From Achromobacter sp. MYb9 (GTDB lineage Bacteria; Pseudomonadota; Gammaproteobacteria; Burkholderiales; Burkholderiaceae_B), in assembly GCF_002975275.1 (NCBI RefSeq), contig NZ_PCOQ01000008.1:62001-126000 (forward strand): a stretch of 64,000 bases of DNA, written 5' to 3'. Shown piece after piece: positions 1-7,932 of the stretch (position 1 is its first letter; each line of letters starts with the position of its first letter). The notes under the pieces were generated by a model. It had not been told where the DNA came from. It searched no databases and was given only the letters and a program-made list of their open reading frames with translations. The position numbers and the translations under genes were made by a program.

Positions 1-1
1 G

Positions 2-367
2 GAAGACGAAATTCGCAATTGGGCGCGGGCGCAATGGGAGGGAGATTGGCCGGGGCCTCACCGCATGGAGCAAGATGCGCCGGACCTGTGCGAGTTTCCG
101 CCGCAGCCGGGCCACGACGATGACGACGAGCCCGTGCGGATTCCGGTGAACCATGAACGGGCACGCCGAGTGAACGCATTGTATGAAGCGCTGCCGCTCG
201 TCGAAAGGCGGGTAGTGCAAGCCGAATACACGCGGCGCGCCGACTACGGCGACCTGCCCGGGCATCTACGCCAGGGCAAGGCCTGCCGCGTCATCGGTAT
301 CACGCTGCCGTACTACAAGGTGGCACTTGGCAGTTTCAAGCAGCAGGTATGGAGGACATTCAAATGA
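2..367 (+). CDS. Q-like phage antitermination/late regulator (5' truncated)
   Basis: The frame is open from base 2, so the gene enters from outside the window; the ATG at 65 is probably internal. The visible part is about 121 codons. An N-terminal stretch rich in Trp and Arg leads into an acidic linker (DDDDE). The C-terminal half looks like a sigma region 4-like helix-turn-helix of the kind seen in phage antitermination Q or ArpU-like regulators, ending in GITLPYYKVALGSFKQQVW. It overlaps the next gene by ATGA. Position just before two terminators and the tail operon fits a late-gene activator or antiterminator. The family assignment is inference from pattern, not from a search. Confidence 0.55.
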   Translation, partial: EDEIRNWARAQWEGDWPGPHRMEQDAPDLCEFPPQPGHDDDDEPVRIPVNHERARRVNALYEALPLVERRVVQAEYTRRADYGDLPGHLRQGKACRVIGITLPYYKVALGSFKQQVWRTFK

Positions 368-645
368 AGTACGCGCACGAGGTCATCGATCTGCTGGCGG
401 CGTATCCGGGCCGGGAATTCAGAATGGCCGAGATCTTGCGTCACGTCAGCCGCGGCATCCCCCTGGCGCCTGCATCGCAAGAGGCGATGCGGCGCGGCGC
501 CCGCCGGGTGCTGGATCATCTGCTGGACGCAGGCCACGTGCAGCGCTGCGGCGGCAACACGAAATCGGCCACGTATTCCTGGCAGCAATTGGGACATGCA
601 CTTCATAAAAACCATGCCCATTTGGGACCGGATTTGAGACAATAG
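364..645 (+). CDS. Small winged-helix-like phage protein
   Basis: 93 residues. The ATG at 364 overlaps the previous stop (ATGA) and has GGAGG at 351-355, 8 nt upstream, so it is preferred over the in-frame ATG at 349. The sequence looks like a compact DNA-binding fold: an N-terminal helix (HEVIDLLAAYPGREF), a recognition-helix-like segment, then ARRVLDHLLDAGHVQRCGG, where a wing would fit. Translational coupling to the preceding Q-like gene suggests a shared regulatory role in the tail element. It could equally be a minor regulator of lysogeny. No family is recognised with certainty. Confidence 0.6.
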   Translation: MKYAHEVIDLLAAYPGREFRMAEILRHVSRGIPLAPASQEAMRRGARRVLDHLLDAGHVQRCGGNTKSATYSWQQLGHALHKNHAHLGPDLRQ

Positions 646-674
646 CCGCGGGGCATTGCGCCCACACGAAATGC

Positions 675-712
675 AGCCCGCCAACCGACTCGGTTCGCGG
701 GCTTTGTTTTTT
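675..712 (+). terminator. Intrinsic terminator before the tail operon
   Basis: A 7-bp arm AGCCCGC (675-681) pairs with GCGGGCT (697-703). The loop itself can form a second AACCG/CGGTT stem. The hairpin is followed by TTGTTTTTT. It lies between the regulator pair and the first tail gene, where an antiterminator would have to let polymerase pass. Confidence 0.85.
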
Positions 713-733
713 CCGAGACAAAAATTGACCGCC

Positions 734-1258
734 ATGACGCCTGAAGACGCAATCCTTACGCTGGTGACGGCTGCCGCAGGCGGCGTGCCGGTGGTGCTTT
801 CCGACGATACGTCGGCAGTTCCACCGCCGCCTTATATCGCGTTGGCGGTGCGCTGGGTGCAGGCCGGGCCTGCTGAAACCGGCCAGGTCGACGCCGATGG
901 CAACCAGCCGGTGCATGACCATCGCGATGCCACCGTCGAGTTGCGTAGCGTGGGCGCCGCCGCCTATCGCATCCTGGACAAGATGGGCCTTACGCTGCGC
1001 CACCCGGTCCATGAAGATCATGCTGAAGCGCTGGGCCTGGCGTTGTTCCAGGCCGGCCGCGTGCAACGCGTGCCGCGCGAAACAGCCGGTGCGGCAAGCG
1101 AGCCGCTGGGCGCGCTTGACCTGGGAATACGCTACGCGCAGACCTATACGGATGTTGTTGGCGTCATCGAAACAGTGACCGGCACCATCACGACCACAGG
1201 TGGGCTGCTGCCTGCTCTGCACACTTCTTTTTCCGCGAAGACCGAAACGACGAACTAG
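734..1258 (+). CDS. Phage neck/tail terminator protein (gp12-like, LIC_12616 type)
   Basis: 174 residues, taking the ATG at 734 that begins MTPEDAILTLV; an in-frame ATG at 656 lies inside the terminator stem and is unlikely. The pattern VPVVLSDDTSAVPPPPYIAL, followed by a beta-rich body, matches the neck terminator family that caps the head-proximal end of contractile tails in minimal myophages. It is the first structural gene of the tail run and is directly upstream of the sheath, as in that family. No strong Shine-Dalgarno is seen. In a tailocin the same protein would close the tail top. Confidence 0.7.
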   Translation: MTPEDAILTLVTAAAGGVPVVLSDDTSAVPPPPYIALAVRWVQAGPAETGQVDADGNQPVHDHRDATVELRSVGAAAYRILDKMGLTLRHPVHEDHAEALGLALFQAGRVQRVPRETAGAASEPLGALDLGIRYAQTYTDVVGVIETVTGTITTTGGLLPALHTSFSAKTETTN

Positions 1259-1285
1259 CGTCAGGTCTTCATCACGTTGTCCCCC

Positions 1286-1310
1286 CGCCGCCTTTGGGCG
1301 GTTTTTTTTT
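1286..1310 (+). terminator. Intrinsic terminator between neck and sheath genes
   Basis: A short GC stem, CCGCC (1288-1292) with GGCGG (1297-1301) and a TTTG loop, is followed by nine T. It sits inside the tail operon just before the sheath ribosome-binding site. It may attenuate read-through or respond to the upstream Q-like protein. Confidence 0.8.
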
Positions 1311-1320
1311 GGAGCCGCAA

Positions 1321-2679
1321 ATGGCAAAAATCGACCGGATCGTCAATGTGGCGATCTCGCTGAACACCACGGCGATCAAGGAGCAGAACTTCTCTGACAT
1401 CCTGATCCTGGGCGCGCATGCGCTGACCGTGAACCGCGTCCTGGCGGTGACCGAACCGGGCGAATTGCTCGACATGGGCATTGCGCAGACCGATCCCCTG
1501 TACATCGCGGTGCGCGATGCCTTCAAGCAAATTCCGACCGTGGCCCGGGTCTTTGTCGGTCGTCGCCAAGTGGATGCTTCGCGCATTTCCGTGACGCGTG
1601 CCGCCGTTGCCGCCTACACCGTGTCGCTCTCTTGGCGCGACGCGACTGGCGCCGTGAAAAAGGTGGACGTCAACGTGACGGGTTCCGCCGACAGCACGCC
1701 GCAGACCCTCGCAACGGCCCTGGCCACCGCGATTGCCGAAACCGACGCACCGGTGACGGCCACCGCCACGGGCGCCGACGTTGCCGTAACCACCGCCGTG
1801 TCCGGCCAGGCCTTGGCCATCGCCGTGACGGGCAACCTGCAATTGGCCGCGCCCGCCAGCACCGAAACGCCGTCGGCCGCGCTGAACGCCTGCCTGCGCG
1901 AGAACGGCGACTGGTACGGCGTGTCGCTGGCCAGCCGCGTCGAAGCGGATGTGCTGGACGCCGCCGAATGGGTGGAATCGAACGAGCGCCTGTTCGGCGT
2001 ATCCAGCGCCCAGGCCGGCATCATCGACGCGGCCGTCTCCAACGACATCGCGTCGCGCTGCCAGCAGAAGCAGTACTTCCGCACGCACGTGTGGTTCCAC
2101 GGCCAGGCCGACAGCGAGGCGCTGGACGCCGCCGTCGCCGCCAACCGCTTCACCTTCTATCCGGGTGGTGAAACCTGGGCCAACACGCGGCTCTCCGGCG
2201 TGACGTACGACAGCCTGAGTGAAGGCCAGGCGCAGGCCGCGCATGCGAAGAACGCCAACACGTTCGAGCAGATGCGCAACTTTGCCGTGACGCAAAACGG
2301 CAAGGTCGCCGCTGGCGAATGGATCGATGTGATCCGTGGCCGCGACTGGTTGGCCGAGCAAGTGAAGATCAACGTAGCCTCGCAGCTGATCGACGCCAAC
2401 GGCAAGGTGCCCTACACCGACGTGGGTATCCAGATCCTGGTCAACGGCATCCGCCAGGCGCTGCTGCTGGGCCAGAGCCGTGGCCTGGTGGCGCCCGATG
2501 AGATCGATGAAGCGGGCCGCAAGATCCCGGGCTTCGTGATCAATGTGCCGCGTGCCGCGAGCGTTTCCCCGAACGACAAGGCCAATCGCATCCTGCGCGA
2601 CCTGACGTTCAGCGCCCGCCTGGCGGGCGCCATCCATGTTGCCGAAATCAAGGGCAACCTCACCTACCAACAACTGTAA
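1321..2679 (+). CDS. Contractile tail sheath protein (DUF3383)
   Basis: 452 residues from the ATG at 1321, preceded by GGAG at a normal spacing. Sequence and size fit the DUF3383 sheath family: an N-terminal handshake-type segment (MAKIDRIVNVAISL), a variable Thr/Ala-rich domain around residues 100-190, and a conserved C-terminal core with DVIRGRDWLAEQVK and a closing NLTYQQL. The sheath contracts around the tube to drive it through the target envelope. It is followed directly by the tube gene, the standard myovirus order. The family call rests on recognised pattern and gene order. Confidence 0.88.
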   Translation: MAKIDRIVNVAISLNTTAIKEQNFSDILILGAHALTVNRVLAVTEPGELLDMGIAQTDPLYIAVRDAFKQIPTVARVFVGRRQVDASRISVTRAAVAAYTVSLSWRDATGAVKKVDVNVTGSADSTPQTLATALATAIAETDAPVTATATGADVAVTTAVSGQALAIAVTGNLQLAAPASTETPSAALNACLRENGDWYGVSLASRVEADVLDAAEWVESNERLFGVSSAQAGIIDAAVSNDIASRCQQKQYFRTHVWFHGQADSEALDAAVAANRFTFYPGGETWANTRLSGVTYDSLSEGQAQAAHAKNANTFEQMRNFAVTQNGKVAAGEWIDVIRGRDWLAEQVKINVASQLIDANGKVPYTDVGIQILVNGIRQALLLGQSRGLVAPDEIDEAGRKIPGFVINVPRAASVSPNDKANRILRDLTFSARLAGAIHVAEIKGNLTYQQL

Positions 2680-2692
2680 TCGGGGTCTATCC

Positions 2693-3121
2693 ATGTCCGT
2701 CAAAACCTACGCACCCAACCAGGTGAAGATCGTGATGGGCGCGCTGCCCATCTCCGGCCTGGCCGAAGATACCTTTGTCACCGTGACCGAAATCGGCGAA
2801 GGCATTGCCTCCGTCGTCGGTGTCGATGGCGAGGTGGCGCGTTCCATGTCGCGCGATTCGCGCTTGCGCATCACCCTGACGCTGATGCAGACCAGTGCCA
2901 GCAACGCCGCCCTGACGGCGCTGCACCAGGCCGACCGCGCCACCGAGGGCAATGGCGCGGTACCGGTATCCGTGACCGACCTGCGCGGCACGTCGCTGCA
3001 CGCGTCGGATTCCGCGTGGATCGTCAAGATGCCCGACGCGGGCTACGGCGCCAAGGTCGGCAGCCGTGAATGGACGATCGAAACCGGCCCGGCCATCAAC
3101 GTCATCGGGGGCAACACCTGA
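2693..3121 (+). CDS. Tail tube protein (DUF3277)
   Basis: 142 residues from the ATG at 2693. It is a small beta-rich protein with the pattern KIVMGALPISGLAEDTFVTV near the start and REWTIETGPAINVI near the end, typical of the DUF3277 tube family that pairs with DUF3383 sheaths. It forms the inner tube crossed by DNA in a phage, or the puncturing tube in a tailocin. It lies 13 bp after the sheath stop and overlaps the chaperone start by one base (TGATG), so the two are translationally coupled. The Shine-Dalgarno is weak (CGGGGTC). Confidence 0.82.
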   Translation: MSVKTYAPNQVKIVMGALPISGLAEDTFVTVTEIGEGIASVVGVDGEVARSMSRDSRLRITLTLMQTSASNAALTALHQADRATEGNGAVPVSVTDLRGTSLHASDSAWIVKMPDAGYGAKVGSREWTIETGPAINVIGGNT

Positions 3122-3606
3122 TGAGCGCCACCAAGGAAGTGACCATCGGGTCGACGGTGTTCCGCGTTTCCCGCTTTGATCCGTTCCGCCAGCTCAAGCT
3201 GTTGGGCGACCTGCAAAAGGAAGTGCTGCCGGCAGCGGGGTCGATGCTGACCTCGGTGTTCAGCGCGGACGGCGCCGGCGAAGGCCGCGACGAAAGCGCG
3301 ATGCTGAATGCGTTCCGGGAACTGTCGGCGAAGCTGGGCGGCGACGCGCTAGCGGGCTGGGCCGAGCGCCTGATCGACCCGGAGCTGGTCAGCTTCGAAC
3401 TGGCGGGCCGCGAGCCCCAGAAGCTGACGCCCGCGCACCGCGGGCTGGCCTTTGGCGACTACGCCGAGATTCTGGAGTTGTTGTTCCACATTCTTGAGCA
3501 CAACTTCGCCGGCCCTTTGGCGCGTTGGGCCGGCCGCTTTGGTCCGGCCCGCGCGACGTTGGCGAGCCTGTCGGGCGGTTCGACGCAGGCTTCGAACGAG
3601 AGTTGA
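3121..3606 (+). CDS. Tail assembly chaperone (G-like, zero-frame product)
   Basis: 161 residues in the zero frame, starting at the ATG that shares its A with the tube stop. A short beta-rich N-terminus (KEVTIGSTVFRVSRFDPFRQL) is followed by a mostly helical body. Its place between tube and tape measure is that of lambda G and P2 E chaperones, which coat the tape measure while the tube assembles. The last part of the gene contains a likely -1 frameshift signal at 3513-3555 that would give a longer second product. No enzyme motif is present. Identification relies on gene order and the frameshift arrangement. Confidence 0.78.
   Translation: MSATKEVTIGSTVFRVSRFDPFRQLKLLGDLQKEVLPAAGSMLTSVFSADGAGEGRDESAMLNAFRELSAKLGGDALAGWAERLIDPELVSFELAGREPQKLTPAHRGLAFGDYAEILELLFHILEHNFAGPLARWAGRFGPARATLASLSGGSTQASNES
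3513..3555 (+). promoter_or_regulatory. Probable programmed -1 frameshift site
   Basis: CCCTTTG at 3513-3519 has the X XXY YYZ form in the zero frame (ggC CCT TTG). A strong hairpin follows: GGGCCGG (3527-3533) pairs with CCGGCCC (3544-3550). An outer CGCG pair, 3521-3524 with 3552-3555, extends it. The spacer to the inner stem is 7 nt. The -1 frame is open from 3498, just after a TGA at 3495, through to 3752. It is the only heptamer of this form seen in the allowed overlap. Confidence 0.65.
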
Positions 3607-3752
3607 TCATCTGGCGGCCCATCCTGGCCCGCTACGTCAGCCTGGATGCCGTCAAGCGCGGCGACGTCGATCTGCTGGACATCCTGAAGCTCAACGCGCT
3701 GATGGATGCCCAGCAGGCCGCGCAGGCTGCGGCAGATAACAAGGCGAGGTAA
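3516..3752 (+). CDS. Frame -1 extension of the tail chaperone (GT-like product)
   Basis: This frame has no convincing start of its own: no ATG, and only a TTG at 3525 without a ribosome-binding site. Read as a -1 frameshift from the upstream chaperone it adds a helical domain (ELIIWRPILARYVSLDAVKRG and on), ending just before the tape-measure gene. The fused product from 3121 would be about 210 residues. Long-tailed phages commonly make G and GT chaperones this way, with GT binding both tape measure and tube protein. A separately initiated small protein is the alternative. Confidence 0.65.
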   Translation, partial: FGALGRPLWSGPRDVGEPVGRFDAGFERELIIWRPILARYVSLDAVKRGDVDLLDILKLNALMDAQQAAQAAADNKAR

Positions 3753-3754
3753 CG

Positions 3755-6082
3755 ATGATCGTTGTACGAGAGGTGGTGACGCTGTTGCGCTACCAGGTGG
3801 ACCAATCCGGGCTGCACGCCTATCGGCAGGCGTTCGAGTCGGCGTTGCAGGCCATGGCGGACGCAAGCGTCAAGGCGGGCGCCGCGATGCGCCAGGCGCT
3901 GGCGGGCGTGTTGCCCGGCGTGGTGAACGTGCCGCAAGCGAAAGGAGGGCAATCGGCAGGCGCGCAGATGACGGTCGCGCAGATGAATGTCGGGCGGATG
4001 ATCGTTGGCCAGATGGCAAGCCAGCGGACGGCAAACGGTCAACCCGCAAACGGTCAACCCGCGATGGGTCAAGCCGCAAGCTCTCCTCCCGGACCCAGGC
4101 CGCAAGGCATTCCGGCCGCCCGCCAACACGCGGCGGCGTTGGGCGGCCTGCGCGGCGTTGTCGAGCTGACGCTGGGCGCGTCGCCGCTCAAGCGCGTCCT
4201 TGGCGACATCGAAGCGTGGGGGCAGATCCAGGCGCGCCTGGGGCAAGCAGCAGGGTCGGACGGGAACGCAGTTCAAGCCGACCGTGACCTTGCCCGCGTG
4301 TCGCGAACCAGTGGCATGCCGTATGCCGACAACGTCGACACGTACGTGCGGTCCGTGCAAACGTTGCAAGACCATGGACGTACGCGGCAGGAAGCCACCG
4401 GCATCACCGAAGCCGTGGCGTTGAGCATGCGCCTGTCGCAAACGCCCGCGCGGGACCGCGAGGGCATCGTGGCCGCGCTGCTGAACATGGTCGAGCAAGG
4501 CCGGTTGGACGTGGCGCAATTCAACGCCTTGCCCCGGCGCATGCAGGACGCGCTGGCCGCTGGGCTGAACCTTGGCCGTGGCCAGTTGCGCGATGAAGTG
4601 CAGGGTGGCCAGATCACGACCGACCGCGCGTTGCCCGCGTTGCAATCGCAGTTGCCGACCATGCGCACCGAAGCCGACGGTGCACCCGCATCCATCACCG
4701 TAGCAATGACGGTGTTCAACGACGCCATGCAGCGCTATCTGGGCCAGGCGTTGCCGGCGGGTCGCGGCGTGTTGAATGGAGTCACGACGTCTATCCTGTT
4801 TCTGGCCGACAACATCGACACAGTTGCCAAACTGCTTGCGCTGACCGGCGCCAGCATCGGGCTGGTCTCGCTGGGCAACGGGCTGCGGCGGGCCAGTGCG
4901 ATGGCGGGCGGCCTGTTTCAATCGCTGATCGCGACCACGCGCGCCGCGCTCGGGCTGGATTCCGCGATGGCGCTGCGCAGCGGGCCGGCGGGCGCCATGC
5001 AGATGCTGTCGGTTTGGAGCCGGTCGATAGCGCCCATGCTGCGTATGGCGGCGGTGTTGACCACGATCTATCTGATCGGCGAAGACATCGCCAACTGGCT
5101 GGTGGGTGGCGAATCCGTACTGGGCGGCTGGATCGGCGGCGTGGAGGAATGGCAGGATGAGCTCGATGCCGTGTCATCCGTGCTGGTGTTTGTGAAGGAC
5201 ATACTGGGTGGCGCGGGCGAGGCGCTGGGGCCATGGATCCAACGCTTCGGATCGATTGCCGTACTGATCTACGGCCTGTGGCAGATCCTGTCGCCGGTCG
5301 GCGAATTTTTGCTGAACCTGGCAAGCGTCGTCGTGCCCATGCTCTGGAACGCCTTCGCCATGACGCCGATCGGCCGGATCATTGCGTTGATCGGCATGTT
5401 GGCCGTTGCGCTGTGGCAGATCTGGGAAAACTGGGATGTGATCACGGCGTACCTCTCGGCATCGTGGGACGCGCTGATGGCGATGGCCCACGATTCCTTC
5501 CTGGGCCCGGTGATCGAATACATCGCCGCCATCTGGGAATTCTGGAGCCGTCTTGTCAGTGGCGTGATTGCAGCCTTCACGGGTGACTGGGACGGCGCCA
5601 TTGCGCACTGGGCGGGCGCGTTCAACGGCTTGTGGACGTTTTTCTCGGGCATGGGCGGCCGGATGGTCGCCACCGTCAAAGAGATCGGCCGCGCCATCCA
5701 GACCTGGGTGATCGACAAAGTCCGCGCCGCAAAAAACTGGTTCAAGGGTTTGCTGCCTGGGCAGTCAGGCGAGGATGCCGGCGACCAGGCGTCGGTGATG
5801 GACGGTTGGTCGCCGGAGGCGGCCCCCGATTGGTTGACGACGGCAAGCGGTGCGACGGGGTTTGTCGTACCGCCCGCCTCCGTGATCGGTGCTGTACCGA
5901 CTCGACCTCGCACGCCAGTCAACTTCCAAAGCCTTAACAATATCGTCGTCAACGTGCCTTCAGGTGATCCGCCGGTGGTGAGGAATGCGGTTGCTGATGG
6001 CGTGAGTCAGGGTCAGCAAAGGGATCTTCAAAGCCTGCGCAGCATGCACGACTTGACGCCCGGCGTCGAAAGTCCCCGATAG
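3755..6082 (+). CDS. Tail tape measure protein
   Basis: 775 residues, preceded by AAGGCGAGG. The product sets tail length and is threaded through the tube. Residues about 70-107 are a run of seven pentapeptide repeats (AQMTV-like, then ANGQP-like). A helical region of the tape-measure N-terminal type follows (DVAQFNALPRRMQDALAAGLN). Several hydrophobic segments lie around 440-590 (LLNLASVVVPMLWNAF, IIALIGMLAVALWQIW) and may act in membrane insertion. It is the longest tail gene after the fibre and lies directly after the chaperones, as expected. Confidence 0.88.
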   Translation: MIVVREVVTLLRYQVDQSGLHAYRQAFESALQAMADASVKAGAAMRQALAGVLPGVVNVPQAKGGQSAGAQMTVAQMNVGRMIVGQMASQRTANGQPANGQPAMGQAASSPPGPRPQGIPAARQHAAALGGLRGVVELTLGASPLKRVLGDIEAWGQIQARLGQAAGSDGNAVQADRDLARVSRTSGMPYADNVDTYVRSVQTLQDHGRTRQEATGITEAVALSMRLSQTPARDREGIVAALLNMVEQGRLDVAQFNALPRRMQDALAAGLNLGRGQLRDEVQGGQITTDRALPALQSQLPTMRTEADGAPASITVAMTVFNDAMQRYLGQALPAGRGVLNGVTTSILFLADNIDTVAKLLALTGASIGLVSLGNGLRRASAMAGGLFQSLIATTRAALGLDSAMALRSGPAGAMQMLSVWSRSIAPMLRMAAVLTTIYLIGEDIANWLVGGESVLGGWIGGVEEWQDELDAVSSVLVFVKDILGGAGEALGPWIQRFGSIAVLIYGLWQILSPVGEFLLNLASVVVPMLWNAFAMTPIGRIIALIGMLAVALWQIWENWDVITAYLSASWDALMAMAHDSFLGPVIEYIAAIWEFWSRLVSGVIAAFTGDWDGAIAHWAGAFNGLWTFFSGMGGRMVATVKEIGRAIQTWVIDKVRAAKNWFKGLLPGQSGEDAGDQASVMDGWSPEAAPDWLTTASGATGFVVPPASVIGAVPTRPRTPVNFQSLNNIVVNVPSGDPPVVRNAVADGVSQGQQRDLQSLRSMHDLTPGVESPR

Positions 6083-6090
6083 GAGCCCCC

Positions 6091-6678
6091 ATGAACTTTG
6101 TTTCCATGATCTTCGGATGGAATGGCGGCAGCAGCATCGGGACCTTGCCCCTGGATGCGCTTGTTAACGAAACGACGCAGCTCAACAGCCGCGCAACGTC
6201 ATTCGCCGTGGAAGACGGCCCGCCGGTCACGGACCACGTGGCCCAGGATTCCGAGCAACTGACACTGACCGGGTGGGTGACGGCCGCTGACATCAGCCTG
6301 CTGGGCGGCTTTCGGGGCGCGGCCTTGGGCGCCGGGCGGTCAAAGCTGATCGGCGCCAAGGACGCATTGCGCAAGATCCATGCGGACCGTCTGCCCATCA
6401 CGATCACGACTGGACTGGATGTCTATGTGGATTTTGTGATGGAAAGCTGCTCCATCGGACGCACCAACAGTGCGGGCGACCGTTTCGAGCTATCCGCCAA
6501 CTTCAAGCGCATCCGCAAGGTGACGTTGCGGCAGGCGGATATCCCGCCCGAGAAAACCTCGGGCAGCGCTACGGGGAAGGCCGGTACGACAAAGGCAAAC
6601 GCAGGCAAGCAGAACGGCGCACCCGCTACGCCGAAGCAGCACGACACCTTTAACTCGTCAGGAATCTTGAACGCATGA
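6091..6678 (+). CDS. Dit-like distal tail/baseplate protein (DUF6046 type)
   Basis: 195 residues. A conserved N-terminal beta domain spans about residues 15-150, with SEQLTLTGWVTAADISLLGG and LPITITTGLDVYVDFVMES. The tail after residue 155 is Lys/Ala/Thr-rich and probably disordered. The pattern fits the Dit-like N-terminal family found between tape measure and baseplate plug in small myophages. It would form the ring joining tube and hub. It overlaps the following gene by ATGA. The fold is inferred from family pattern and position. Confidence 0.7.
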   Translation: MNFVSMIFGWNGGSSIGTLPLDALVNETTQLNSRATSFAVEDGPPVTDHVAQDSEQLTLTGWVTAADISLLGGFRGAALGAGRSKLIGAKDALRKIHADRLPITITTGLDVYVDFVMESCSIGRTNSAGDRFELSANFKRIRKVTLRQADIPPEKTSGSATGKAGTTKANAGKQNGAPATPKQHDTFNSSGILNA

Positions 6679-7007
6679 TCCAGATACTCGTGCCCGACGC
6701 CAATGACAGCATCATGGAAGTGGAGCTGGATGGCTTGACGTTTTTCTTGCGGCTGTCCTGGAACGGCGAAGCGCAGCAATGGGTGTTGTCCATCGAAAAC
6801 GCCTACAACGAACTGATCGTCGCAGGTGTCGCGGTAGTGCCGGACACGCGCCTGCTGGCGGCATACCGTCATCTGGCCGTGCCCCCGGGCGAGCTCGTGG
6901 CGTTGGCGCCGGACCGCCGGGACGCCATCAGTCGATCGGCGCTGCCGTCCGGAGACGTGGCGCTGCTGTACATCACGGCAGACGAGGTGGCCGATGGCCA
7001 GGTTTGA
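6675..7007 (+). CDS. Baseplate plug protein (Pam3 gp18-like)
   Basis: 110 residues, with the start in an ATGA overlap with the preceding gene. A single small beta domain carries FFLRLSWNGEAQQWVLSIE and a C-terminal ALLYITADEVADG. This pattern and its place between the Dit-like and hub genes match the plug protein described for the minimal cyanophage Pam3 baseplate, which seals the lower end of the tube. It overlaps the hub gene by 14 bp. The small size limits certainty. Confidence 0.68.
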   Translation: MIQILVPDANDSIMEVELDGLTFFLRLSWNGEAQQWVLSIENAYNELIVAGVAVVPDTRLLAAYRHLAVPPGELVALAPDRRDAISRSALPSGDVALLYITADEVADGQV

Positions 7008-7932
7008 CCGCGTCTACCGCCTGCTTGTGGGCAAGAGCGGCGCGCAGGGCCTGGAGATCCTGCCTCCGATCCGCATCACGTTCAATATCGCGAAGACCGC
7101 GGCGGAAGAGCCTAACGACGGCAAGATCACCCTGTACAACCTGGCCGCGGAAACGCGCCGCACACTGGAAGAGCCCGGCTTGCGTTGCGTGCTGTATGCA
7201 GGCTACGCCGAAGAGGGTGGTCCGCTGCTGATGGCATCGGGCAGCATCGTGTTCGCGTACACCCGCTACGGGCCGCCGGATGTCGTGACCGAACTGACGG
7301 TCAAGGACGGCTATATCGAAGTCCGCGATACGGCGGTGTCGATCGGCCTGGGCCCGGGCGCTCGCGCCCGCGACATCATCCGCGATATTGCGCGGCAGAT
7401 GGGCTTGCCGCTGGTCATGGCCGAAGACGTGCCCGACCGCCGCTGGGAGCAGGGCTTTTCGTTTTATGGCGCGGCGCGTACCGCATTGCACAAGGTCACG
7501 CAGGGCACCGGACTGGAATGGTCAATCCAGAACCAGCAGCTGCAGGTGGTCCAGCGGCTGGGCACCACGCGGCGCCAGGCCGTCGTGCTGGCTTTGGACA
7601 GCGGCTTGCTGGGGCAGCCGGAACGCACGCGGGAAGCAGCCACGGAAAAAGCGAAGTCGAAAGGAAAGGGTTCGGGGCGGGCGGGTGCAGGCATGTCGGG
7701 CGCCGCTGCCACGCCCGCCAGCGCCCAGCAACAGCGCGACGGCTGGAAGGTCAAGTCGCTGCTGTTGGCGACGATCAGTCCCGGCGATCTGGTCAAGCTG
7801 GAAAGCCGCTCGGTAGAGGCGTTTCAACGCGTCGAAACCGTGCGTCATACGGGCGATAGCGAAGCCGGAGATTGGCAAACGGAATTGACCTTGGTTGACA
7901 CCCACCCCTCATCCAAAAAGGAGCAGTCATGA
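6994..7932 (+). CDS. Baseplate hub protein (gpD/gp27-like)
   Basis: 312 residues from an ATG inside the end of the plug gene. Beta-rich N-terminal half, with ITFNIAKTAAEEPNDGKITL typical of hub proteins whose first domain mimics the tube. The middle has the domain containing RARDIIRDIARQMGLPL. An Ala/Lys/Gly linker lies at about 215-250, and the C-terminal beta segment runs from WKVKSLLLATISPGDLVKL. The hub links tube, plug and spike. It overlaps the spike gene by ATGA. Confidence 0.8.
   Translation: MARFDRVYRLLVGKSGAQGLEILPPIRITFNIAKTAAEEPNDGKITLYNLAAETRRTLEEPGLRCVLYAGYAEEGGPLLMASGSIVFAYTRYGPPDVVTELTVKDGYIEVRDTAVSIGLGPGARARDIIRDIARQMGLPLVMAEDVPDRRWEQGFSFYGAARTALHKVTQGTGLEWSIQNQQLQVVQRLGTTRRQAVVLALDSGLLGQPERTREAATEKAKSKGKGSGRAGAGMSGAAATPASAQQQRDGWKVKSLLLATISPGDLVKLESRSVEAFQRVETVRHTGDSEAGDWQTELTLVDTHPSSKKEQS

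Noticed and set aside
1261..2703. Long minus-strand open frame of 480 codons opposite the sheath gene
   Set aside because: It is the antisense shadow of a high-GC gene. It is His/Arg/Gly-rich and has no ribosome site or family pattern.
3525..3752. Separate small gene with its own start in the chaperone region
   Set aside because: Only a TTG without ribosome site is available. The frameshift explanation fits better and is used in the annotation.
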